Source of the DNA: Rhizophagus clarus
Lineage: Eukaryota; Glomeromycota; Glomeromycetes; Glomerales; Glomeraceae
Direction: 5' to 3'
Assembly: GCA_015698045.1 (NCBI GenBank)
Contig: BLAL01000005.1
Coordinates: forward strand, 124,001 to 188,000
DNA length: 64,000 bases
This document shows, piece by piece, positions 37,126 to 49,187 of the stretch. How positions within the stretch are numbered: position 1 is the stretch's first letter; each line of letters starts with the position of its first letter. The notes under the pieces are model-generated. The model searched no databases, had not been told where the DNA came from, and saw only the letters and a list, made by a program, of their open reading frames with translations. A program made the position numbers and the translations under genes.

Positions 37126-37215
37126 TTGCATATAAAAGGACAAAAATATCTTTCCAAGAAATTCAAATAAACAATTCTTTCTTTAAAAAAAAATTATTAT
37201 TCGTCATAATAAAAA

Positions 37216-38667
37216 ATGTCTCGACTACTTCCAATCGATTGTCTTAACATAATATTTGAAAATTTAGATGATAAACCCAATTTACATTCATGTTTATTGG
37301 TTAATCGACTTTGGAGTAAAATTGTGGTTAGAATCTTATGGAAGGATATTTGGGGATTTCAATACAGCGTAGGTTATAATCCATATCGAACATACGTACC
37401 ATTATCAATTATTAATACATTAATTTATTGCCTTCCTAATGAATCAAAAGATCTTTTAAATAAGAATGGAATAATTACTTCAACAACTATTTCAAAATCA
37501 TCATTATTCAATTACGCATCATTTGTAAAAGTTCTTTCAATAAATAAATTTGAAGAAATGATTCAACATTTTCTTGAAAATCAACAAACCATTAATTCGT
37601 TAAGTTTAGATTATAATAAAAATTTAATATCACAAGAAATTATTAAAATGTTCATGATTGAAATATCATCTTTAAAAAAATTGAAATATTATCAAAAAAA
37701 TATATTTTTTACATATTTTCCTGGAACGAAAGATTGTTTAAATAAACTTACAGAATTAAGTTGTGGTTCGGACGTTGATTCACTTTTTTTTTATCAATTA
37801 TCTCTGATATGTAATAATTTAAAATCACTTACAATAGAATTTCGAAATTCAGTTTCAAATGGTTTGGCACATTTTATGTCTATACAAAAAAATTTAAAAT
37901 ATTTAAAATTATCATCTTATAGAAGGAGAAGAAAGGTATTACCTGCTTTAACGAACCTTTTAAATAAATTAATTAATCAATTAAGAGAGGAAGATGATAT
38001 AACAAAATTATTTTTTATAAATTTACAAGAACTTGAATTATCAATAGAATATAAACTTTCATTTGAAAAATTAAAAGATGTAATATTTCCAAATTTACAA
38101 ATTTTAAAAATTCGATCTATACATCCAAATGATAATATATTAATAAAATTCCTTGAAAATAGTGGAAGAAATCTTAAAGAATTAAATATAGATGGTATTG
38201 ATAGTTCATTAAGTTCATCTATAGCTAAATTTTGTCCATCACTTAGAAAAATATCTTCTATATTAACAGATGATGGTTTAACAACTTTAAAGATTATTTT
38301 TGATAATTGTAAATATTTAGAAAGTATAGAAATTTGGTACGATTTTTTATCAAGTCAATCGAGTGAAAAAGAAATTTTAGAAGTAGTTACAAAACATTCA
38401 CAAAATAATTTTTTTGAATTAAAATTATATGAATTAACATCGGAATTACTTCCAGAAGATTTGGAATATTTTCTTATTGGTTGGAAAAATCGTATACCAA
38501 AAAAATCAATTAATTTAATTAGGATTAAAAATGAAATTTTAAATAATGAAATTTTAGATACAAGTAATTTAAAAATAATTGAAAAATATAAAAATTTAGG
38601 TATTATTAAAAAATTTGGAACTGAAATTAGGAATACATTTTTATCAACATTCTTTTATAATTACTAA
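37216..38667 (+). CDS. F-box / leucine-rich repeat protein, paralogue of 23402-24853
   Basis: A 483-residue intronless protein. The F-box is at about residues 4-44 (LLPIDCLNIIFENLDD, then LHSCLLVNRLWSKIVVRILW), followed by irregular leucine-rich repeats to the C-terminus. It aligns along its whole length with the F-box protein at 23402-24853, sharing for example LNKNGI, FNYASF, YFPG..DCL.KL.EL.CGSDVDS.FFYQLS and NLQILKIR. It is most easily read as an SCF substrate receptor of unknown target. It lies just downstream of the solo LTR; a TATA-like CATATAAAAGGA at about 37130 lies between LTR and ATG. No disruption is seen. Confidence 0.85.
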   Translation: MSRLLPIDCLNIIFENLDDKPNLHSCLLVNRLWSKIVVRILWKDIWGFQYSVGYNPYRTYVPLSIINTLIYCLPNESKDLLNKNGIITSTTISKSSLFNYASFVKVLSINKFEEMIQHFLENQQTINSLSLDYNKNLISQEIIKMFMIEISSLKKLKYYQKNIFFTYFPGTKDCLNKLTELSCGSDVDSLFFYQLSLICNNLKSLTIEFRNSVSNGLAHFMSIQKNLKYLKLSSYRRRRKVLPALTNLLNKLINQLREEDDITKLFFINLQELELSIEYKLSFEKLKDVIFPNLQILKIRSIHPNDNILIKFLENSGRNLKELNIDGIDSSLSSSIAKFCPSLRKISSILTDDGLTTLKIIFDNCKYLESIEIWYDFLSSQSSEKEILEVVTKHSQNNFFELKLYELTSELLPEDLEYFLIGWKNRIPKKSINLIRIKNEILNNEILDTSNLKIIEKYKNLGIIKKFGTEIRNTFLSTFFYNY

Positions 38668-39184
38668 TAAAAAAGAAATGTTACAAAAACCAAAATCATC
38701 TCAATTGTGTATTTATTATTTATTGTGTAAACCGAACCTTCTAAACTTAAAGCGCGACTTTTATGTGACAAATACCCCAAAAAAGTTTGATTCAGGGGAA
38801 ATTTTAATTATCTAAATTCGGTATAAGCATTTTTCCGAAATCTATTTATCGGGATTATCCGGTTGTAAAATGTTCTAGTACGCCAAATTTTATTTTAAGA
38901 TTATTTGTGATTAAACGTGATAAATTATTGATATTTTATTTTATTTTGTCTTTTTTAGAAAATCTTTCTTTGCATAACATACAATTTTTTTATATCACGT
39001 ACCTCACGTGATTACAATGCTTGGCATAAACTTAAGAATGCAGTTCATTGACAAAATATTTTTTTTTGCTGATCAATTACAAGTATTTAAAGGATAAAAA
39101 ATTTCTTATTTTTCTCAAACGACTTTGAAAGTTGTTCCAAATTAATTTTCCCAATTCTTCATATAATTATATTTAGGAAGAAGA
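38668..39184. other. Intergenic DNA upstream of first carboxypeptidase
   Basis: AT-rich; contains two TATCACGTG/CACGTGA-type sites near 38992-39010. An open frame at 38615-38815 overlaps the end of the F-box gene out of frame and is not supported. Confidence 0.45.
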
Positions 39185-41265
39185 ATGGGTTTTATTATTA
39201 AATTATTTGGCAAATTTCCTTACCGATTTATTATTTTTGTTACATTAATAGTGTGGTGTTTTCTAACTATTGAAATCACTGATGCAGCAGTTGCAAAAGG
39301 TAGGTTATAAATATCACGTGAATTAAATTATGCACGTGATTCATCTTATTTTTTTTTTCCCACTTTTAGACCCAATCTATAGTATTGTATCGAGCAAATT
39401 ATGCGATCCAAATGTAAAGCAGGTAAGGAAGATTATCACCTGTATAAGGATCGTTAGCTTGTACGCATTTAAAAAGAATTCTTCATATTTGTAGTATTCT
39501 GGTTATATTCAAGTTAATCAATTTACAAACCTGTTTTTTTGGTTTTTTGAATCGAGAAATAATCCTAAAGGTTCTCCTTTAACATTATGGTTAAATGGAG
39601 GTCCTGGGTGTACTTCAATGGTGGGATTAGTACAAGAAGTGGGTCCTTGTAGAACTACAGCAGGTGGAGAAGACGTTGCACTAAATCCTGAAAGTTGGAA
39701 TGAAGTTTCTAATATGTTATTTATTGATCAGGTAAAATTCTTTTTTCGAAAGATAAAAATATTATCATAAACATATTATCATCATAAACACGTTTATTCA
39801 TTCTTTTATTACAGCCTGATGATACAGGATTTTCATTCGGAAAAAACATCGTAGCAACAACAGAACAATCTTCACTGAATTTATACACTTTTTTACAAAG
39901 ATTCTTTGAAAAGTTTCCAGAATATTCTAAAATGAAATTTTATATTTTTGGTGAATCTTATGGAGGACATTACAGTAAGTTTTTTTTTTTCAATCTATAC
40001 GTATAATTCACTGCGCCACTCACGTTTTTTTTTATAGTACCTTCCCTCGCTAGGTTGATAGATGAAAATAATATTTTAATTAGTTCGAAAAATCTGAATG
40101 CAATTCCAATTAATCTACAATCTGTTGGAATTGGAAATAGTTATATTGATCCTAAAATCATATAGTAAATATTTTTTATAATTTTAATTTTAAAATATTG
40201 ATTTTATTTTATTTTATTTATTTATTTTTTTTTCATCACGTTATTTATTCACTTTATTTGAAACTTTGTTTTTGATATTTAGTGCATCTTATCCAGATTT
40301 CGTTGAATTTAATACATGTAAGTTTTATCGATGAAAAGTAGTATACGTTATATTATATATTGATGTCGCTTAACAATCGTTTGTTAGATGGTCCCGTACT
40401 AAATTCAAGTGAAATTGCGGTAATGCGATCAAAGGTTCAGGAATGTGAACAACAAAGTAAGAATTCAACGCATCATAAATTCTGTTTTCAATAATTTCGC
40501 AGTCTTTATACAAAAATGATTAAATCAGTTTAAATTTTTTTCACCAGTCGACAATTGTTATACATCAGGGAATTTAACTGATTGCATTATTGCAGCACAA
40601 ATTTGTATTGACACTTCTACTCCCTATGCAAATACTGGATTAAGCGTTTATGATATTAGAACTACAGCTGATTTGCCAATTGATTATGAGATTTATTTTT
40701 CTAAACCTGAAGTAATGACTGCCATTGGTGCACAAAAAACTTTTACTAATTGTTCGATGAATGTTTATACAAGTTTCGTATTACAAGGCGATTAGTAAGT
40801 AAATTAAAATATCTCTTCATACGATTATAATAATATATATTTATTATATTCAATAATTTTTTTAGTGTTCAAAGTCATAAAACAGATGTTGAATATCTTC
40901 TTAATAGAGGATTTCCTGTGTTAATATATAACGGTGATGCTGATTTTATCTGCAACTGGTAAGAAAATAAAGCATTTACGAGAACCTTTCTCTTTATTGA
41001 TTAACAAAATTAATTTTCCTTCTTTAGGTTCAGTGGAATGACATTAGTAAAATCATTGAACTGGACTTATCAAGCAGAATTTAATAATTCTACGATGAAA
41101 AAATGGATAGTTGGTGAAAATTTTGGCGGTGAAACCATGTCATATGATAAACTAACATTTGTTAGAGTTTATCAAGCAGGTCATGAAGTTCCTTTTTATC
41201 AACCTGCTAATTCTTTAGATATGTTTACCAAGTGGATCAATAATAAACCGTTGAATACAACATAG
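39185..41265 (+). CDS. Serine carboxypeptidase (peptidase S10), copy A
   Basis: Ten exons: 39185-39299, 39370-39422, 39495-39731, 39815-39974, 40038-40164, 40283-40317, 40388-40456, 40548-40794, 40866-40958, 41028-41265. Together they give 457 residues with every junction GT-AG. A signal peptide ([20 protein letters not shown]) predicts entry to the secretory pathway, so the product is vacuolar or extracellular. Family landmarks are [12 protein letters not shown] (substrate binding), GESYGGHY with Ser about 183, [10 protein letters not shown] with Asp about 372, and [10 protein letters not shown] with His about 431, so the catalytic triad is complete. Copy B at 43464 has the same ten-exon plan. 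It removes C-terminal residues from peptides. The small exons mean single-frame scans show only the last exon. Confidence 0.85.
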
Positions 41266-43463
41266 GAATAAGTAAAAGAAGATTATAAAAGAAGTAGTGT
41301 TCGTCTGCCATGATATAATCACGAAAAGGTAAAATGAATTTAAAGAATTTAATAACATTGTTTTATATTTTATTCTTTATTTTTGAAAATTTCACACGCT
41401 AATTTTATTATTTAAATTTTTTTTAGTTAATTATTTAATTTTCATCTCATCTTTATCATCATTCATGTCATAACTTATTCGGTCATCATTGCTGATGTCG
41501 GATGTTTGCATGCTGTATATTAAAGAATAAAAAATCAACTTATACATTGATAAATTATATTTTTTCACTGAATAATAAGAACTTTTTCTGGAATAGAGTA
41601 CATAGGAATATTAAATGGATATTTAAAAGATTTTCGTTCATAAATGATGATATGACGACGCCAGTCCAAGTTTTATTTTTTTGTTGTAAGGAATTGTACG
41701 GATTAAAACGAAATATAAATGGCAAAGAAAGAATTAAATTGAATACCATATTTGACAAGTTACTTTCAAATCAAGTTTAAATATTCTCTTTGCATTTTCA
41801 GTATGCATAAACGGATTGTCGACTTAATTCATTAATGATAGAAATGAGATTAATAAAATTATAGACATACAGACTCCGAATAAAAAATATTTATAAAGAA
41901 TGTATTGAACATTTATTTTTTTTATCAAATTAAAGATACTCGCATTCAAAATTTATATAAATCGGAGAGAAGAATGAATTTTATTTATTATCAATCAATT
42001 CAGAAAACTACATTAATTTCGTTACCTTAATAGTATGGTTCTTTCTGATGCTTGTTAAGTAGAATGAGAGTGAACTTCAGTAGTAAATTTTGGTCAGCTT
42101 ATCATTAATCAATCGATCGAAATTCGGCATAAATTTGGTGCTGAAAAAGTTCGGCGAATGATCATTAATCACGTGATATTTTCCAGATTTCGTTCGATCA
42201 AAATCATCGATCACATTTAATTACATTATGTGATGCGATCTATTAGAAAAATTGTTGGTCCGTGATCATCATGACAACTCAAATAGGAGGTCTAGATTCT
42301 AGAATATGCAATACACATTTTTTTTTTATCGTACATATGACGCGACACATGTTAATCGCATATTTGGCTGAAATTACAATAATTCTGACATGTCACATGA
42401 TTGACTTTAAAGTGCCCAATCATAAATTCCCAAGGCCGAAATTATGTGAGATATCTCAATTATCACATGGAGGAAATGAACGGGCAGCATAATTAATTTT
42501 ATTCCGTCACAATCGTTTCACTAAGTATTTTTAAAGTAAACTATTTCTAGAAATATCTAAAATAAAGTCTGTACAAATGTTTATATTTTGCTATACTACA
42601 ATAGTAAACAACCGCTCTTTGTAAAATTTTTTTTTTGATTGTAACATAAACTGCAAATGACTCAAGTTCAGGATATGATTACAGTGCATAGTTACAATTG
42701 TGATAATTGTTATATTCATAATCAATGAAACTTTTTAAAGTTATATGACTTCTATAAATAAAATTGTTCTTAATATATCTTAGTATTATGCGCATGCTTT
42801 TGATCGTAGAAATTATCTGTTACATTATTGTTTCAGGAAATTCATTGATGCAAGATTTTCATTTGAAGATATTTATCAAATGAATTCCCATTAGGACGTT
42901 ACGACAGATGCCGTACCTTGTAATATCCTCCATATAATCACACAATCATCTGTACGATCACAACCTCCGACTTTTCGGAGTTCAAAATCCGCGTGGATCA
43001 GGGGACATCTCCTGAGATCGGGTTTTTCAAAACGCATTGAAATGAGCTTAGACATAAAATTGCTTGCTAGTAAACACTCCGTGCATTTGCACTATTACAT
43101 AAAATATTCATGTTCAAATGATTCTTTAACAGGGTCTTTTTTTTTTCAAATAGAGTGGGCATTAATTAAAAAAATTTATGAATACTCTGATCCTTATGAG
43201 AATTCAGATATCCGAATATAAATACTATAAATATGATATCAATCGGATAATAAATCCGAATTCAATCAATTAAATCATATCCATATTTTTTTGAAGATCT
43301 AGTACAATATAAATATAGTGATTTCTAGAATTCTTCACAAAAATGAACAGATACTGTATATAAAGAATGAAAATTTTTATTCCATTCAAAAAATTCTATC
43401 CTTTTTTTTTTTTACGCCATTCTTCTCTTATATACTTGCAATTTTAATAAATTTTAAAGAAGG
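41266..43463. other. Spacer between carboxypeptidase genes
   Basis: Besides relics of a third carboxypeptidase copy (41974-42875), no gene is supported. A perfect 6 bp stem, CTCCGA-CTTT-TCGGAG, lies at 42965-42980. Open frames at 41502-41780 and 42262-42492 show no family features. Confidence 0.5.
41974..42875 (+). pseudogene. Remnants of a third serine carboxypeptidase copy
   Basis: At 41974-42057 a segment starting GAAGAATGAATTTTATTTAT and ending CTTAATAGTATGGTTCTTTC matches exon 1 (signal peptide) of the two intact carboxypeptidase genes. At 42842-42870, TTGATGCAAGATTTTCATTT matches the start of exon 4 (GTTGATGCAGGATTTTCATT in copy B). The exons between are not recognisable and spacing is altered. 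This implies the locus once held three tandem copies. Confidence 0.55.
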
Positions 43464-45641
43464 ATGAATTTTATAATTAAACCATCTGGCAGATTATCTA
43501 TTATTTTCGTTGCCTTAGTAATATGGTGTATGCTAACCATTGAATTTGTCGACGCAGCGGCGGAAGGTTTGAATACACGTGAATTATAATTGTAATTGAA
43601 CACGGGATTAATTTTATTATTATTTTACCCCAAGACCCCACCTATAATATTGTATCAAATAAATTATGCGATCCAAACGTGAAGCAGGTGAAAAAGCGGA
43701 AAAGAATTTATTTCTTAATATAATATTTTAAAATGTTAAAGAATTCTTCATCATGATAGTATTCCGGTTATATAAGCGTCGATCCATTTACAAACCTATT
43801 CTTTTGGTTTTTTGAATCGAGAAATAATCCTAAAGGTTCTCCATTAACATTATGGTTAAATGGAGGTCCTGGTTGTTCTTCAATGATAGGATTATTTCAA
43901 GAAGTGGGTCCTTGTAGATCCCTGGTAGGAGGAGCAGATGTTGAATTACATCCTCAAAGTTGGAATGAAGTTTCTAATATGTTATTTATTGATCAGGTAA
44001 AATTCTTTTTTCGAAAGATAAAAAATATTACTCATAAACATATTATCATAAACATGTTTGTTCATTCTTTTACTATAGCCCGTTGATGCAGGATTTTCAT
44101 TTGGAAAAAAAATCGTGTCAACAACAGAACAAGCTTCTCTGAATTTATATACTTTTTTACAAAAATTCTTTGAAAAATTTCCACAATATTCTAAAATGGA
44201 TTTCCATATTTTTGGTGAATCTTATGGAGGACATTATAGTAAGTTCAAAATTCTTTCGTCGCAATCGGTATTTCTACTGTGTAGTAGTAACGTAAATTTT
44301 ACTGCGTCATACACGTGTCATAGTACCTTCCATCGCAAAGTTGATAGATGAGAATAACATTTTAATTAAATCGAATTATTTAAAGGCAATACCAATTAAT
44401 CTTAAATCTATTGGAATCGGAAATGGACAGATCGATCCCAAAACTACATAGTAAATATTTTTAATATATATATATATATTTATTTATTTATTAACGTACA
44501 ATATAATTATACCATAATACTGACGTTCTTCTATACACGCATATTTATTAATTTGCCTTGGCATGTAGTAAATCTTATCCAGATTTCCTAGAATTTAATA
44601 CATGTAAGTTATATGGAACAAAACATTCAATTATATAATTTATCATATTGACACGCTCTTATCTAATTAGATAATATTAAACTAAATTCAAGTGAACTTG
44701 CAGCAATGCGATCAGAATTGCCTGAATGCTTACAATCAAGTAAATTTCATAAATTCCTGTAATATCTTGAGCAATTTTTTTATAAAAAAAAAAAAGTAAA
44801 AATAACTTAACTCCAATGTTCTACTTTACCAGTTGACCTTTGTTATGCAACAGAAACTTTAGCTGATTGCGTAAATGCAGCAGAAACTTGTCTCTATTCT
44901 AAATTTTATTCCCATTTTGTAAGTTCCGGATTAAATCCTTACGATATTAGAACTTCCATAGAGACGGTAACTACTTATCCACCAAGAGATTATGAAATTT
45001 ACTTGACCAAATCTGAAATAATGACAGCTATCGGTGCACAAAAAAATTATGTCAATTGTTCGGACGATTCTTTTACTCGTTTTCGCTTTCAAGGTGATTT
45101 GTAAGTAAATTAGAAAAACATTTTTTTCCATGTGATTTAAATTGAAAAAAAATAAAACATTATATATTTTATTTATTTATTTATTTTTTTTTAATAGAGA
45201 GCAAAGTCATAAGTCAGATATAGAATATCTTCTTAATAGAGGATTTCCTGTACTATTATATTATGGTGATGCAGATTTTAGATGTAACTGGTGAGTGAGC
45301 ATTGAATGAAAAATCTATGTTTTAATTGAAGCAATATTGACTACTTTTTTTATAGGTTTAGTGGAATAGAGCTGGTAAATTCATTAATATGGAAATCTCA
45401 ATCTGATTTTAATAATGCAATGCTAAAAAAATGGATAGTTAGTGATATACCTGCTGGAGAAATAAAATCTTTTGATAAATTAACATTTATTAGAATATAT
45501 GAAGCAGGTCATGAAGTTCCTTTTTATCAACCTATAAATTCTTTAGAAATGTTTACTAAATGGATTAATAATAAAGCATTAACAACTATAGATTTAAACA
45601 CTAAAAGAAAGAGAAGGATAAATAAAAAAAGAGTAAAATAA
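43464..45641 (+). CDS. Serine carboxypeptidase (peptidase S10), copy B
   Basis: Ten exons: 43464-43566, 43635-43687, 43760-43996, 44079-44238, 44324-44450, 44569-44603, 44671-44739, 44833-45100, 45198-45290, 45356-45641. They encode 476 residues. Exons 2 to 7 and exon 9 have exactly the lengths of copy A and all intron phases agree, proving tandem duplication. Triad motifs are intact: [19 protein letters not shown] and [10 protein letters not shown], with [12 protein letters not shown]. It differs in an insertion in exon 8 and in a basic C-terminal tail ([13 protein letters not shown]) absent from copy A. Some donors are unusual (GTTTGA, GTGAAA), so splicing of introns 1 and 2 should be regarded as probable rather than certain. 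A secretory or vacuolar role is inferred from the signal peptide. Confidence 0.82.
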
Positions 45642-48088
45642 AAATAAATTAATGATATTATATTTTTTTTCATAAAATTCATATTGTTGAATGAGTATTG
45701 TAAGTATAATAATAATTTTTATATTATTTTTAATTAATTTATTTAATTTAAAAATATTTATATTTATTTATATTTAAAAATAAATTGACTGAACTAGTAT
45801 TAAATAATATTTATTTATACTTATATAATACCAATTTAAATAAATAATAATAAATTTATATGAATAGTTACTTTTTTTTAACTATAAATTTATTTATTAT
45901 TATATTAAATTTTATTAAATATTACTAATTTATAAATATCAAAAATTCATTAAATAACTTATAATTATTATACTGAAATAAATCTATAAATATTTTTTTA
46001 TATATATAATATAATAGATATAAATTTAAATATTTTTAAAAAAAGTATTTTAAAACAAATTTTCTAAAAATTAATTAAAATTATTAATAATTATTATTTA
46101 TTAAAATTTAATATATATAATAACAATATAATTAAAAAAAAATCTTGCTAATTTGTTTTCTAGATAAAATTACCCAAGTGATTTTACCTATAAATAATTT
46201 ACCAAAATCAGATGATTTTTACTTGTAATTTTATTTATAATTAATTTATGAAATTTGATTGGCTAAAATTTATTATTGTATACTTATGCAAAAAATTTAA
46301 TGATCAGTTAATTTTTATTTAAAATTTTCTGTTAAATAATTAATCTATTATTACAATCAAAAATAATAAAATTTATTATATTAAACTATAACTTTATTTA
46401 TTTAAATACTATTTATCAAAATATAATTATTTATCTTTAATATAATTAGTAATAATGATAATATAAAAAAAAAAATCTAATAATAATAATAAAAAACGAA
46501 AAAAAAATGGAAATAATAAAAAAGAATTATTAAAAACAAAAAAATAATGAAAGATAAAATAGTGATGTAAAGTATAATTGGAGACAAAGAAAATGATAGA
46601 AATAAAAAATATAGCAAAAAAAGAAAAATAGTAAAAAGACAAAAAAAGAATGCAAAAATAAAAAAGTATAAGATTAAAAACTAAAAAAAAATAGAAACAA
46701 AGTAAAAGAAACAAAAACAAAAATAAAATGATAATAAGAAGAAAGAGAAGATAAATAAAATATAGTAAAAATAAACTGATAATATGTTAATAAAAATAAG
46801 TTAATGATAAGGATAAAATAATAATAAAAATGAAATAATTATAAAAATGAAATAATAATAAGGACAAAATGATAATGAAAATAAAATAATTATAAGAATA
46901 AAAGAAAAAATAAGTGAAAATAAAAAGGTAAAAAAAAAGGAGTGAAAATAAAAAAAAAAAGAAAAACAAATTAATAAAAAACAAATTATGAAAAAAAGAA
47001 AAAATAAAATTAATAAATTAAAATATAAAAATAAATTTGAAAAAAAAAATTAAGAAAGAAAAAAATGCCATATCTTATTCACAAAATTAAGATCTAAAAA
47101 AAAGAAAAGAATTAAAATAAAAAATAAATAAAAAATAAAAAAAAGAAAAAAAAAAAGTAATAACATATTTTAATGTAAAACTAAAAAAAATTAAAAATCT
47201 AAAAAAAAAAAAGAAATAAGAATTAGAAAGAAAAATAAAAATAATGAAGAATAAAAAAATAATTTACTTTTAGTATAAAACTAAAAGAGCTTAAAAGATT
47301 TTAAAAAAAAAAAAAAGAAATTAAAAAAAATAAAAAAAAAGAAAATTAAAAAAAGAAAAAAAAAATATACCTGCATATTTTTAACTAAATAAAAGAAAAT
47401 AAAAAAAAAGACAAAAAAAAATAAAAAGAATAAAAGCAACAAAAAAAAAATAAAAAAAAAATAAAGAGTAAGTAAAAAAAACAAAGTAAGATAAAAAAAA
47501 AAAAATGAAAAAACAAGAAGATAATAGAAATAAAAAGAATCAATTAATGCAAAATTAAAAAAAATAAAATTTGAACTTTAAATCTATATATTTATCATCT
47601 ATATATTTGTATAGATAATAGATTATGGATAGCTATTTTATTATTTTAGATAGTATTTATGAATAAATAATTTCATATGAATAATCTGTAAATAATCTGT
47701 GAATAATTTTTATATTCACAAATATGCAAATAATACAAATAATTTTTTGTATTTATGAATAATCTTTATAATATATATATTATAAAAAAAAAATTATAAA
47801 CAAATTTAATAATTTAATTAATAAACTTATAAAATTAAATATTCTTATAAGAAAAGTTGAGTATATGAATAAAAATGTAAAATTTTTTATTAAAAAACTG
47901 AATTACTAAAAAATCTTAAATTCAAAATTTTAGAATAAAATATAATAATTAATTAATTAATTACTATATGTATTTATTTATTTTTTAATAAAAATTAAAA
48001 GTCAAAATTATAAATAATATTTTTTTACCAAAAATTTATAATAAAATTAATGAAATTTATTATTTTTTGATCTTTAAATTTTAAATAA
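45642..48088. repeat. Low-complexity A/T block with 1.1 kb purine-biased strand
   Basis: From 45.64 to 46.42 kb the DNA is nearly pure A and T. From about 46440 to 47560 the plus strand becomes overwhelmingly A with G and little T or C (AAAAATAAAA and AAAGAAAAA-type words). Open frames here, such as those on the minus strand at 46427-46720 and 47281-47484, are homopolymer artefacts made of Phe and Leu. The block ends abruptly at the mobile element boundary near 48089. Confidence 0.7.
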
Positions 48089-48118
48089 TAGCAAATACTC
48101 TTATAAGAGTGTTTGCTA
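48089..48118. repeat. 30 bp near-perfect palindrome at the presumed left end
   Basis: TAGCAAA-T-ACTCTTATAAGAGT-G-TTTGCTA is self-complementary except for one central-flank pair. It sits at the junction between low-complexity DNA and the element, and may be a terminus, a recombinase core site or a hairpin end. Confidence 0.6.
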
Positions 48119-48120
48119 CT

Positions 48121-48185
48121 TATGGTATAATGTTACCTACTTATGGCTATAATGTTACCTACTTATGGTTATAATGTTACCTACT
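48121..48185. repeat. Three direct 21-22 bp repeats
   Basis: Three adjacent copies of TATGG(T/CT/TT)ATAATGTTACCTACT lie immediately inside the palindrome. Iterons next to a terminus would suit binding of a replication or recombination protein. Confidence 0.75.
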
Positions 48186-48187
48186 CA

Positions 48188-48340
48188 TTGTTTTCAGTGT
48201 TCTGTGGCCTTTTTATAATCAAGTTGATATTTGTTTGTTTTCACTACTCTGTGACCTTTTTATTGCCTTGTAGCTATTCACTTGATTTTAATGCTCTGTG
48301 TCGTTTTTATAGCCAAGATGCTAGGCCGATATTGATTGCA
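48188..48340. repeat. Three degenerate repeats of about 50 bp
   Basis: The core (T/C)TCTGTG(G/A/T)C(C/G)TTTTTAT(A/T)(A/G)(T/C)C recurs three times at roughly 50 bp spacing, between the 22 bp repeats and the matched TIR. Confidence 0.5.
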
Positions 48341-48499
48341 AATAATCATGTTATGATCAGGTGGCGCAGTAAATTTGCAATCCTGAAGTTTAGGCAAAAA
48401 ATATGGATTATAGTGCTAAGCAAAATTAAGCGAATCTATACTGCGCCTTACTGTGCCAGTCACGTGATACTGTTCTGGTGCTGGAACACCCTCACATAG

Positions 48500-48830
48500 T
48501 TGCTTTCCTCTCAATTGCCATTTCTTGATTGTCGGATGAGGCACAAAGTGCTAAATTTGCAATCCATCTATTTACCGAAGATGTTCTGCAATTTATTCAC
48601 TCACTTTTTGATTGCCAGAAATGAGGCACGAAGTGCTGAATTGGTGACCCAGATACGCAATCCTGCCTTTCATAACCCTTTTGATTGCTGAGAATAAGGC
48701 ATGAAGTGCCGAATTTATGCCCATTCTTGCAATCCTGCCCCTTATATGCCCTTTCTGATTGCTGTGTGAGGCTCATGCGGAATGTTGAATTGGTTCAGGC
48801 TATATCACTTTCATACCTTTTTTCGTGTAT
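48500..48830. repeat. Subterminal repeats of about 73 bp (four units left; five right)
   Basis: Each unit begins TGATTGCC and contains TGAGGCACGAAGTGCCGAAT, with an internal palindrome GGCAC-GAA-GTGCC, then a GCAATCC block. The right TIR (about 63545-63870) has one additional unit. Regular spacing of a palindromic core fits protein-binding sites. Confidence 0.75.
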
Positions 48831-48911
48831 TTTCCTGAACCTTTCTGCCTTTCCGGTCTCTTTTCTGCCTATCGGTGGTAGGCCACTCAAGTGAAATTTC
48901 TCTTTTCTTTC

Positions 48912-48923
48912 CTATATATAATT
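48912..48923 (+). promoter_or_regulatory. TATA-like box in the TIR
   Basis: CTATATATAATT is identical in both TIR copies (right copy at 63405-63416, minus strand) and lies about 275 bp upstream of the shared ATG. It sits in a stretch otherwise free of long AT runs. Confidence 0.5.
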
Positions 48924-49187
48924 CTGCTTGAATGGGTTACCATAAACTTGCTTGTTTTCGCCTTCTAGCTCTTGTTCCTGCATATTTACTACTTCAGGAT
49001 ATCTTTGCATTGATTGCTTTTGGGTATTACTTTATATATTTATTGCATGTTCATGCTAGTAATCTGTTTAGAGGCCAGAATGGCATATACTTTTTTATTT
49101 CGTTTTTGAGTCATACATATTACATTTTTTATTTTGAAGATTTACAGTTTTCTATGTAATTTTATACTTGCTTCTTGCATATACTCC

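Noticed and set aside
42965-42980. CTCCGA-CTTT-TCGGAG stem-loop as a terminator
   Set aside because: Eukaryotic context and only a 6 bp stem; no gene ends nearby.
46427-47484. Several minus-strand Phe/Leu-rich open frames
   Set aside because: They are translations of an A-rich low-complexity strand.
48932-49159. A 75-codon hydrophobic reading frame inside the TIR, nearly identical in both arms, as a membrane-protein gene
   Set aside because: Its start is ATG on the left but GTG on the right, and it overlaps the presumed leader just after the TATA-like box. Identity is explained by TIR homology.
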